From contig CALALM010000179.1 of the NCBI GenBank assembly GCA_937925565.1, forward strand, positions 1 to 12,470: a stretch of 12,470 bases of DNA, in the 5' to 3' direction. The stretch comes from an uncultured Centipeda sp. GTDB lineage: Bacteria > Bacillota > Negativicutes > Selenomonadales > Selenomonadaceae. The translations under genes were made by a program, and so were the position numbers. Below, one piece after another: positions 6,667 through 12,470 of this stretch (its first letter is position 1; each line of letters begins with the position of its first letter). The notes beneath the pieces are model-generated. The model was not told the DNA's origin. It worked only from the letters and a program-made list of their open reading frames with translations, and did not search any database.

Positions 6667-7836
6667 CTACCAGCTGCTGCGCAGGATGAAGTGAATGCGC
6701 TCCGTCGTATCTGCCGCACGCTGTACCTTTCCCGCGTTTTCGAGCGTAACCTCCGCAGAGAAAAAATCATCATCCTCCATCGCTCCCATGAAGGAGGCGA
6801 GCGCAGCATAGTTTATGGCTTCCCCATCGATCCGAATGTCGCGGGCCTCTGCCTGCACTTCCGAAATGCGCACACCGTCCACGGTCATGGAGCCAAGATG
6901 AACGAGCAGTGCGCGGAGCGGCAGCGATTCTGCCGCAAAGGCATCCAGCATTTGCTCATATTTTGCCACGTTGGCACGCAGGGCATGAAACTCCTGCATA
7001 CGCGCCCGCTCCGACGCACGCAGTGCAAGCTCTTCCACTGCGTAGTCACGCGCCGTGCGCGCTGTCATGCAGGAAGTGATATCCGCTGCCACATTTGCCA
7101 GAAAAAACGCCGTGCCAAGGACGGCAATCAGTGTTGCCGCATGCGCGTGCAGTTGCTCTAAAATATTTTGCTGCACCGTCCAATATAAATTCTCCGGCAT
7201 CCCTGTGCGCATGAGCAGCCCCGCATAAATGGCGGGTTCCTCATCATCGCTCGTCGTTTCCCACGGCATACGCGGTTCACGCGCCGCCTCGATCTGCGCC
7301 GCAAGGACACCCCCGTGCGGTGGGCAAACCGTAAGGCGACGCAGCTTCAATCCCAATGCAGAAAATGCAGAGAAATAGTCCTGTATGCGTTGTTCTTCCA
7401 TCCGAGCCACCCAATAGCGATGTACGCCCGTATCCGGCAGAGGCATACAACAGATTCGGACGGCGTTCTCCTCGTTCGTTTCGTCCATCTCTGCACACAG
7501 TGCCCAAAGAAGAGCCGCCCGCAGTTCCGTTCCTTCAAGCCGAACGGGCAGCTCCCGCTCCTCTATCGCCGCTTCCGATGCAGGGAGGGAAAGTGCGAGC
7601 GGCATCTTTTCCCAGCCTGCCCGAATCAGGTGTGTATGAACGAAGGAGGCAAGCGCTTCCGCATCCGAAGGCACAGGGCAGGACTCCTCCGACGTGCGCG
7701 ATTCGGTCACCATCCATGCTCCCCCATGCTCCTCTGCAGCGCACAAGCGGACAAGTACAAGTCCATGCGGCGCAGGATAGAGCCCCACTGCCTCACGAAC
7801 GCTCCACGGCAGCTTAATACCAGCGCCGCCAGACAT
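6667..7836 (-). CDS. PilM-PilN-like fusion protein (GspL architecture), type IV pilus assembly
   Basis: 389 residues from the ATG at 7834-7836, which has AAGGGGGA just upstream; an open extension to 7926 lies inside the previous gene and is not used. The cytoplasmic part (about 1-225) begins with REAVGLYPAPHGLVLVRL, like the first strands of the actin-like PilM/GspL fold. It contains LGLKLRRLTVCP, like the PilM 'aGl...v..p.a' segment. A single membrane helix (about 232-253) is followed by a coiled coil (about 258-300) and a PilN-like periplasmic domain with DGVRISEVQAEARDIRIDGEA (320-340). So one protein seems to combine the work of PilM and PilN, as GspL does in type II secretion. The actin-like part is much shorter than free PilM (about 350 residues), and I see no clear nucleotide-binding motif. 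It overlaps the preceding PilX-like gene by 23 nt; pilO follows after 8 nt. The fusion reading is inferred from architecture. Confidence 0.75.
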   Translation of the reverse strand: MSGGAGIKLPWSVREAVGLYPAPHGLVLVRLCAAEEHGGAWMVTESRTSEESCPVPSDAEALASFVHTHLIRAGWEKMPLALSLPASEAAIEERELPVRLEGTELRAALLWALCAEMDETNEENAVRICCMPLPDTGVHRYWVARMEEQRIQDYFSAFSALGLKLRRLTVCPPHGGVLAAQIEAAREPRMPWETTSDDEEPAIYAGLLMRTGMPENLYWTVQQNILEQLHAHAATLIAVLGTAFFLANVAADITSCMTARTARDYAVEELALRASERARMQEFHALRANVAKYEQMLDAFAAESLPLRALLVHLGSMTVDGVRISEVQAEARDIRIDGEAINYAALASFMGAMEDDDFFSAEVTLENAGKVQRAADTTERIHFILRSSW

Positions 7837-8287
7837 AGCGATCCCCCTTTTTCTCCATCCGTCCGTGGACAATCTTCGCCCGATCCCAGTTCTCACCATC
7901 GGGTATGCGTGTCGTCTCCACACCAAAAGAATCCGTTGCTACAGCGATGACATCAAGCGTCCCCTCCATCGGTACCCGAACAAAAACACAGAGCTCGATA
8001 TTCTCCCCCACGGGAATCATATTCACTCCAACTTCCTTGTCAACTTTCTTATATACGCCCGGATCAGGCAATGGATCGAAGGCGGATGGCGTCCGCTCAA
8101 GTCTCGCAACAGCCGTCTCCACACCACTCTCTGCAGCAAGACGCAGCTGCATCTCGCGCTCATACTCTGCGGCGACACTTGCCCCGCCGCGCATAAACTG
8201 CGCCGCAGCAAACGCAAGCAGGAGCACCGTTGTTAGCACGCAGAGTCCGACGGCAGATACGGTGCCGCGCTCATCATTACGTCCCAC
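7814..8287 (-). CDS. PilX/GspK-like minor prepilin
   Basis: 157 residues from the GTG at 8285-8287, chosen because GGGAGG lies six bases upstream. A longer GTG start at 8311 has no ribosome binding site. The leader is MGRNDERG, with predicted cleavage after Gly8, then a hydrophobic helix (about 9-31). The segment LRLAAESGVETAVARLE (49-64) matches the 'AAEAG-E' signature that follows the first helix in PilX and GspK proteins. Position 5 of the mature protein is Val rather than Glu, as is usual for GspK-type tip subunits. The C-terminus is basic and aromatic (DRYVWRRWY). The expected role is part of the minor-pilin tip complex that primes pilus assembly. It overlaps the PilW-like gene by 11 nt and the PilM/N-like gene by 23 nt. 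Confidence 0.75.
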   Translation of the reverse strand: MGRNDERGTVSAVGLCVLTTVLLLAFAAAQFMRGGASVAAEYEREMQLRLAAESGVETAVARLERTPSAFDPLPDPGVYKKVDKEVGVNMIPVGENIELCVFVRVPMEGTLDVIAVATDSFGVETTRIPDGENWDRAKIVHGRMEKKGDRYVWRRWY

Positions 8288-8798
8288 CCATATCCTCCCG
8301 CAAATAGACACTCGTTGAGATGCTGTACGTCCGTCCCGTCACAGTGCTCGTCCCCGTCATCTCAATATGGTAGAGCCGTGGATACAGCGGATCCTCCTGT
8401 ACCAAGAACGCATCAATGTACACCCTCGCCCCCACAAATCCGCCGGTGATGGGTTCTGTGACAGCCTTGTAAAAGAGCCGCCCGTCGTTGATCCAGTATT
8501 GATCCAACGAGCCCCCGCCTCTTTCCTTTACAGCCTGCCGCATCTCATAGAATCCCTTGCGGCGCTGTCGGACGTGATCCGAGGTCAGTGCCGACTCCAC
8601 AATTCGTACGGCGACAATCTGCATTTCCTGCTGCAGCTCCGCATCTGCAATTTCATACCGATAATTGCGCCATGACCACACGAGTGCAAAGGCGAGAAAA
8701 GTAAGGAGAAGCACAAAGATCGGCAGACTGACGGCGAGTTCCATGAGCAGGTATCCCCGCTCATTACCGCTCTCAGGGACTGCTTTGCACCTGCACAT
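8277..8798 (-). CDS. PilW/ComGF-like minor prepilin
   Basis: 173 residues. The leader MCRCKAVPESGNERG ends in Gly15, the predicted prepilin-peptidase site. Mature residues are YLLMELAVSLPIFVLLLTFLAF, with Glu at the canonical position 5 and a long hydrophobic helix up to about residue 43. The rest shows an amphipathic helix extension (DAELQQEMQIVAVRIVE) followed by a beta-rich domain, as in minor pilins. The ATG at 8796-8798 has GGAGG ten bases and GAGGCGG one base upstream; no other in-frame start lies before the cleavage site. It overlaps the previous gene by 26 nt. The call to PilW rather than PilE/ComGF rests on its order before the PilX-like gene and its size, so the subclass is uncertain while the prepilin identity is firm. 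Confidence 0.72.
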   Translation of the reverse strand: MCRCKAVPESGNERGYLLMELAVSLPIFVLLLTFLAFALVWSWRNYRYEIADAELQQEMQIVAVRIVESALTSDHVRQRRKGFYEMRQAVKERGGGSLDQYWINDGRLFYKAVTEPITGGFVGARVYIDAFLVQEDPLYPRLYHIEMTGTSTVTGRTYSISTSVYLREDMGGT

Positions 8799-9168
8799 GC
8801 CGCCTCAACCTCCGCACAAACTCTACCTGTTCCTCATCCCCCAGAATCTGCCATGAAAGGCGCAGAGACACATCGTAAAAATCTCCCGTTCGTGTGACTC
8901 TCCTCTCGATCTGGTAGCTGCGATCGTTCGATGTCATCTGCAGGGCTGCGTTCAGCGGATCTGCACCCTGATCCAGCTCTGCCTCCATTGTGGAGAACTG
9001 CGCACGCGCAATGAGTGCCGCCTCCATGCGTGCCGCTGCACGTTCTTCGAGCAGTGCCGTGCGGACAAAAATCCCGAGTGCAGCCGCTGTTCCAAGTACA
9101 ATAACGCCAAGCAATACCGTCTCGAGGAGAATCCAACCGGTCTCCTCAGCTCTCCTCATCAACCGCAT
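8773..9168 (-). CDS. PilV/GspI-like minor prepilin
   Basis: 131 residues. The ATG at 9166-9168 is chosen because GGGGAG stands six bases upstream; the open frame extends to 9210 without a better site. The leader MRLMRRAEETG ends in the Gly of the type III signal. The mature protein starts WILLETVLLGVIVLGTAAALG, with Glu at position 5 and a hydrophobic helix. Short length and the pattern YDVSLRLSWQI (the 'V-x-W' strand seen in PilV/GspI) support the class. The likely role is a tip-complex subunit of the pilus or pseudopilus. It overlaps the GspH-like gene by 23 nt and the PilW-like gene by 26 nt. Trp at mature position 1 is uncommon; most prepilins have Phe or Met. Confidence 0.72.
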   Translation of the reverse strand: MRLMRRAEETGWILLETVLLGVIVLGTAAALGIFVRTALLEERAAARMEAALIARAQFSTMEAELDQGADPLNAALQMTSNDRSYQIERRVTRTGDFYDVSLRLSWQILGDEEQVEFVRRLRRHVQVQSSP

Positions 9169-9667
9169 CCGCTTCTCCCCGCTGCAGACGAATCCGCGCT
9201 GCCTTGTCAATCACAACGCACAACGCATCTTCCTCGTACCCCATGACATAGACACGGATCGTCATATTATGGCTCCAATTCCCCGAAACATTGCCGTTCC
9301 AGTCGAATGCCACAAGTGTATTTTCCATCGTCTCCTGCCTCAGACGCACCAACGGGAGCATGTTATATATACGCAGATCCGAACCAAAAGGACGCCGCAG
9401 CACATAATGGTCGGGATGAATCCGAATGCTCGGCATACGCTCCCACGAACGACGCCCCTGAAACATATCGAGCGGCATTGCCGTCATGCGGCTGATTGCC
9501 TGTACACGCCGCAGCTCACCGATGAGGTGCATCGCCTCATATTCCACGGCCGCCCGCGCATAGAGCGAAAGTGCGGCAGGAAGTGCGACCGAGAGAATCC
9601 CCCCTATAATGGAGACAGCGATCAGAACATTCAAGAGAGCCATCCCCCGCATTCCTCTGTCCCACAT
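9146..9667 (-). CDS. GspH/FimT-like minor prepilin
   Basis: 173 residues from the ATG at 9665-9667, which shares its A with the stop codon of the peptidase gene (TGATG) and has GGGGGA seven bases upstream. The leader MWDRGMRG is followed by MALLNVLIAVSIIGGILSVALP, a prepilin helix with Asn instead of Glu at mature position 5. After the helix, LIGELRRVQAISRMTAMPL resembles the GspH/FimT 'dlr-AqseAi.r' segment. The remaining part is beta-rich with DWNGNVSGNW near residues 125-135. The predicted role is a minor subunit of the pilus/pseudopilus tip. Its position between prepilin peptidase and the PilV-like gene fits the H-I-J-K order of pseudopilin clusters. Confidence 0.72.
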   Translation of the reverse strand: MWDRGMRGMALLNVLIAVSIIGGILSVALPAALSLYARAAVEYEAMHLIGELRRVQAISRMTAMPLDMFQGRRSWERMPSIRIHPDHYVLRRPFGSDLRIYNMLPLVRLRQETMENTLVAFDWNGNVSGNWSHNMTIRVYVMGYEEDALCVVIDKAARIRLQRGEADAVDEES

Positions 9668-10233
9668 CAGAAGATCCCCCAATAGAGCCGCCAAATCTGC
9701 ATCCCGGCAACAAAGGCAATATAGCCGCCAACGGCAAGAAAGGGACCGAACGGAATCCCATCATGCCGCCCCCTGCGCCCCGTGATGAGAAGAAGTGCCG
9801 CAGCAACACCACCCATCATAAACGCAATCCAGACAGCGATGACTGCCGCCTCCCAGCCGAGCCAAACGCCGAGTCCCGCAGCAAGCTTCACATCACCGCC
9901 GCCAAGCCCGCCGTGTGCAAGGATATACAGGCAATAAAATAAGACGCCGCAAAGCGTCCCACCGATCAGTGCCTCCCACAGGGAAATCAGCCCTGCGAGC
10001 ACCGGAACAAGTCCGAGCAGGGCAAACGGTATCGTGATTGCGTCATAGAGCAACCCATCCCGCAGATCGAGATAGGAGAGCCAGATGAGCACAGCCGCAA
10101 ATATACTCCCGCAAAAGCTGCGTAAATTCAGCCCGACAAGAAAGAAGATCCCCATGACAGAGAACAGCCAAAGAACGGTAAGAGGAAGCAATGCACTGCG
10201 TGCCGGAAAAAGCGCCTGCGCCTCTTCCTGCAT
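9667..10233 (-). CDS. pilD: Short prepilin peptidase (type IV, peptidase domain only)
   Basis: 188 residues with about six membrane segments. It is an aspartyl protease of the inner membrane that cuts prepilin leaders after Gly. The two catalytic aspartates are visible: Asp56 in SYLDLRDGLLYDAITIP and Asp114 in GGGDVKLAAGLG. The late signature IPFGPFLAVGG (160-170) is also present. Full-length PilD/GspO proteins have about 250-290 residues, with an N-terminal methyltransferase domain carrying two CxxC pairs. Here that domain is missing and no CxxC occurs. The ATG at 10231-10233 follows GGGGAGG eight bases away and lies 14 nt after the pilin gene. The stop overlaps the next ATG by one base. Position inside the pilin operon supports the role. 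Confidence 0.92.
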   Translation of the reverse strand: MQEEAQALFPARSALLPLTVLWLFSVMGIFFLVGLNLRSFCGSIFAAVLIWLSYLDLRDGLLYDAITIPFALLGLVPVLAGLISLWEALIGGTLCGVLFYCLYILAHGGLGGGDVKLAAGLGVWLGWEAAVIAVWIAFMMGGVAAALLLITGRRGRHDGIPFGPFLAVGGYIAFVAGMQIWRLYWGIF

Positions 10234-10247
10234 ATCATGTGCCTCCC

Positions 10248-10676
10248 CTATTTCTTCGCATGAAACTCTTCTGCCGTCTTTCCGTCGCAGGTCGCGCGGA
10301 TAACATCTCCCTTCTTCTCAATCTGATACGTTTTGCCTTCCATGGATATTTCCTGTTCGCCAACACGCACATTGCCCGAAGGGGGTCTCAGATTTTTGAC
10401 ATCGGTCACATAGTCTGTCAGATCATTGATACTCGCGGGATTCTGTCCCTTCGCCGTCTGGTAGAGCACAATCGCCGTATCAAGCGCCGTCAGATCCGCC
10501 TGTACCTTCACCGTATTCGCTGTCGCAAGAGCGGACGAGAAACGCGGCACGGCAATCGAGAGGATCACCGCGAGAATCATCACGGCAAGCAGTGTCGAAA
10601 GCAGCGAAAAGCCCCGTTGATTGCATGCAGAACACCACTCAGACACAAAGCGTTTACTTAAAGTCGACAAACTCAT
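10248..10676 (-). CDS. Prepilin, GspG/ComGC-like (probable major-type subunit)
   Basis: About 142 residues from the ATG at 10674-10676, which lies inside the last codons of ilvB. The leader ends SACNQRG, with cleavage expected after the Gly. The mature N-terminus FSLLSTLLAVMILAVILSIAVP is a type IV pilin helix, but position 5 is Ser, not Glu. Then comes QADLTALDTAIVLYQTAKGQNP, very like the 'dl..ld.Al.lY....g.yP' segment of GspG/ComGC pseudopilins, and a short beta-rich domain with one Cys near the end. The mature length of about 120 residues suits that class. Start choice is uncertain: the ATG has only a distant AAAGGG, and a GTG at 10644-10646, 7 nt after the ilvB stop, would give a 12-residue leader. 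The frame also opens up to 10727. It is the first gene of the pilus block, with the peptidase 14 nt downstream. Confidence 0.85.
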   Translation of the reverse strand: MSLSTLSKRFVSEWCSACNQRGFSLLSTLLAVMILAVILSIAVPRFSSALATANTVKVQADLTALDTAIVLYQTAKGQNPASINDLTDYVTDVKNLRPPSGNVRVGEQEISMEGKTYQIEKKGDVIRATCDGKTAEEFHAKK

Positions 10677-12318
10677 CAATGCGCGCACCGCCCTTTGCCA
10701 TCGGCTCCACGAAACTGCGCCACACATCCATCACAATGACGCGCGGATGACTGCGATCCTCGAGCGCACTCTTGAGCGCCGCCGCAAATTCCTCCTGCGT
10801 CGAGACGCGCGCCGCCTTGATGCCGAAGCTCTCCACGTATTTTACATAGTCCATCTCATAGTCGAGCTCACAAGCGATGTATCGCTCCTCATAGAGCACC
10901 TTTTGCAGCTGGCGGATCATGCCGAGACTGCGATTGTTCGCGATGATCGAGACCACAGGCAAATTGAGTCGTGCAATCGTATAGAACTCATTTCCCGTCA
11001 TCTTGATGCCGCCATCGCCCGCAATATGGATCACGCGGCGGTTCTCGCCAAACGCAACTTGCGCGCCCATCGCGGCAGGCAGACCATAGCCCATCGTGCC
11101 GAGCCCACCTGAGGTCAGCCACGTCCGCGGCTTCTCCACGCGCAGGTGGAGCGCCGCCCACATCTGGTGCTGCCCCACATCCGTTGCATAGGCATACGCC
11201 TTACCCGTCGTACTCTGCGCCACCTGATGCAGTGCCCACGGCACCGTCAGACGCCCGACATGATAGTCGTAGTCATACTCCTCCTGCCACGAACGGATCT
11301 GCTCCCACCACGCAGCGAGATCACTCTTCGGTGCTTGACGCATGAGAAGCTCCAAGATCGTCCGCATATCGCCCGCGAGACCAAGGCTGTTCTCAATGTT
11401 CTTGTCGATCTCAGCGGGGTCGATGTCGATATGGATAAACTTGCGATTTGCCGTATACTTGCTGAGATTACCCGTCTGACGATCGGCAAAACGGCTGCCG
11501 AGCGCAATGACGAGATCGGCGGTACCGATGGCATAGTTCGCCGCCTTTTCCCCGTGCATCCCTGCAAAGCCGAGCATCTGCGGATGCGTGCTTGCAACCG
11601 CGCCCATGCCCATGAGCGTATGCACCACAGGCAGATGATATTTTTCGATGAACGCCGTGACCTCTGCCGACGTTCCTGCCGAGATCACACCGCCGCCCAC
11701 GATGACGAGCGGACGCTCTGCGGATACGATCTCCGCCGCCGCCTCTGCTGCACAGATCATAAAGTCTGCATCCGGTTTGCCCGGCGTGCGTACGCGCGGC
11801 TCCTCCGCAGCATAGGCAACCTCTTCAAAGAAGAGGTTGCGCGGCACATCGAGGAGCACGGGCCCCGGCCGCCCGCTGCGCGCAAGCGCAAATGCCTCCC
11901 GGATGGTCGGTACAAGGTCTGCTGCGTTCTTAATCTTGTAGTTGTGCTTTGTCACAGGCATTGTCACATCGAGGATGTCCGTCTCCTGAAAGGCGTCGCG
12001 CCCGAGCATGGCGATGTCCACCTGCCCCGTGATCGCGACCATCGGGATCGAGTCCATGTACGCCGTTGCAAGCCCCGTCACGAGATTTGTCGCGCCCGGT
12101 CCCGATGTTGCGATGCAGACGCCGACGCGCCCTGTTGCACGAGCATAGCCGTCTGCCGCATGTGCGGCATTCTGTTCATGCGTCACGAGAATCTGTCGTA
12201 TTTCGTCCTGTGCATAGAGGGCATCATAAAGCGGCAGGATCATCCCGCCGGGATAGCCAAACAAGGTATCGACGCCCTGCTCACGCAGACACGCCAAAAC
12301 AGCCTCCGCACCTCTCAT
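10654..12318 (-). CDS. ilvB: Acetolactate synthase, large (catalytic) subunit
   Basis: 554 residues. A thiamine-diphosphate and FAD enzyme that condenses pyruvate into acetolactate (or with 2-ketobutyrate into acetohydroxybutyrate), the first common step of branched-chain amino acid synthesis. Visible features: GYPGG (21-25), the catalytic Glu48 in THEQNAAHAADGYAR, TSGPGATNLVTG (71-82), the FAD-domain GSRFADRQTGNL (274-285), and the cofactor motif GDGG (434-437) ending at Asn461-Asn462. The ATG at 12316-12318 has GAGGAG seven bases upstream; a GTG seven codons earlier is not supported. The family usually has the small regulatory subunit IlvN just downstream. Here a prepilin gene overlaps the ilvB end instead, so ilvN must be elsewhere or absent. 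A catabolic AlsS-type enzyme is possible, but the length and the MAKGGARIDEF C-terminus look biosynthetic. Confidence 0.95.
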   Translation of the reverse strand: MRGAEAVLACLREQGVDTLFGYPGGMILPLYDALYAQDEIRQILVTHEQNAAHAADGYARATGRVGVCIATSGPGATNLVTGLATAYMDSIPMVAITGQVDIAMLGRDAFQETDILDVTMPVTKHNYKIKNAADLVPTIREAFALARSGRPGPVLLDVPRNLFFEEVAYAAEEPRVRTPGKPDADFMICAAEAAAEIVSAERPLVIVGGGVISAGTSAEVTAFIEKYHLPVVHTLMGMGAVASTHPQMLGFAGMHGEKAANYAIGTADLVIALGSRFADRQTGNLSKYTANRKFIHIDIDPAEIDKNIENSLGLAGDMRTILELLMRQAPKSDLAAWWEQIRSWQEEYDYDYHVGRLTVPWALHQVAQSTTGKAYAYATDVGQHQMWAALHLRVEKPRTWLTSGGLGTMGYGLPAAMGAQVAFGENRRVIHIAGDGGIKMTGNEFYTIARLNLPVVSIIANNRSLGMIRQLQKVLYEERYIACELDYEMDYVKYVESFGIKAARVSTQEEFAAALKSALEDRSHPRVIVMDVWRSFVEPMAKGGARIDEFVDFK

Positions 12319-12356
12319 ACACACACTCCTCAACTTCACGAAACAATGATAGAAAT

Positions 12357-12386
12357 ATTATAGCATACGTGATACAGGTATTGCAA
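12357..12386 (-). promoter_or_regulatory. Sigma-70/A promoter of ilvB
   Basis: On the minus strand, -35 TTGCAA (12381-12386), an 18-nt spacer, then a perfect -10 TATAAT (12357-12362) preceded by TGC (extended -10). Transcription should begin near 12350, leaving only about 32 nt before the ATG. That is too short for a T-box or a leader-peptide attenuator, both common ahead of ilv genes, so control must act at this promoter or elsewhere. Confidence 0.82.
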
Positions 12387-12388
12387 TA
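12379..12388. promoter_or_regulatory. 10-bp palindrome over the ilvB -35 element
   Basis: TATTGCAATA is a perfect palindrome that contains the whole -35 hexamer. It could be an operator for a dimeric repressor, but it is short, and AT-rich palindromes of this size can arise by chance. It does not match the CodY consensus I know. Confidence 0.25.
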
Positions 12389-12470
12389 ATATTTCCCCAC
12401 GCCCACGAAATCTCCTGTAGGATTACAATAGATATGTTACACAAGTAAATAAAAAGAGAAAGCCAAATTG
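12389..12470. other. Upstream intergenic end of window; nothing assignable
   Basis: AT-rich sequence upstream of the ilvB promoter, in contrast to the GC-rich genes. No open frame, tRNA or terminator could be supported before the window ends. TTACAATAGATATGTTAC (12423-12440) is loosely symmetric, but not enough to call a site. Confidence 0.4.

Noticed and set aside
7837..7926. 30-codon N-terminal extension of the PilM/N-like protein
   Set aside because: It lies wholly within the PilX-like gene and has no ribosome binding site, while the ATG at 7834-7836 has AAGGGGGA.
11146..12363. 405-codon open frame on the plus strand opposite ilvB, running into its promoter
   Set aside because: Antisense to ilvB; low-complexity Arg/His/Cys composition and no initiation site.

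Overview
The window carries 16 protein-coding genes, all on the minus strand, packed almost end to end. There is no tRNA, rRNA, CRISPR array, insertion sequence or other mobile element, and no gene-free stretch longer than about 155 bases. The content suggests a Gram-negative-type (diderm) Firmicute of the class Negativicutes, with a Selenomonas-like genus as the best guess. The reasons are: strong AGGAGG-type ribosome binding sites, sigma-70/A promoters with extended -10 elements, an rplS-lepB pair as in Firmicutes, and at the same time type IV pilus alignment proteins (PilM/N and PilO-like) of the kind found in bacteria with an outer membrane. The taxon is an inference from gene content, not from a marker search.

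Read in the direction of transcription (high to low coordinates), the window has four blocks. (1) ilvB, the catalytic subunit of acetolactate synthase (12318-10654), follows a well-formed promoter with a short leader. (2) A type IV pilus/pseudopilus block (about 10676-6125) starts inside the last codons of ilvB. It encodes a GspG/ComGC-like prepilin, a short peptidase-only prepilin peptidase, four minor-prepilin-like proteins (GspH/FimT-, PilV/GspI-, PilW- and PilX/GspK-like), a PilM-PilN-like fusion of GspL architecture, and PilO. Most neighbours overlap by 1-26 nt or sit within about 15 nt, so it looks like one translationally coupled operon. No motor ATPase (PilB/PilT), platform protein (PilC), PilP or secretin (PilQ) is present, so those must lie elsewhere if the machine works. 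(3) Shikimate-pathway genes aroC-aroK-aroB (6007-3230) follow, then a membrane diguanylate cyclase (3172-1370) with an extracytoplasmic sensor region. (4) A housekeeping block of rplS (ribosomal protein L19), lepB (signal peptidase I) and the start of exodeoxyribonuclease III (cut by the window edge) has its own promoter at 1291-1319 with an A/T tract just upstream. A terminator-like hairpin lies between rplS and lepB.

The most interesting features are in the pilus block. The PilM/N-PilO genes sit next to aroC-aroK-aroB, recalling the pilMNOPQ-aroK-aroB order of gammaproteobacteria. The alignment protein is a GspL-like fusion with a shortened cytoplasmic domain. The prepilin peptidase has no methyltransferase domain, and three of the five prepilin-like proteins, including the major-type one, lack the usual glutamate at mature position 5. 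Nothing in the window is clearly a wholly unknown system; the novelty lies in the composition and arrangement of known families.
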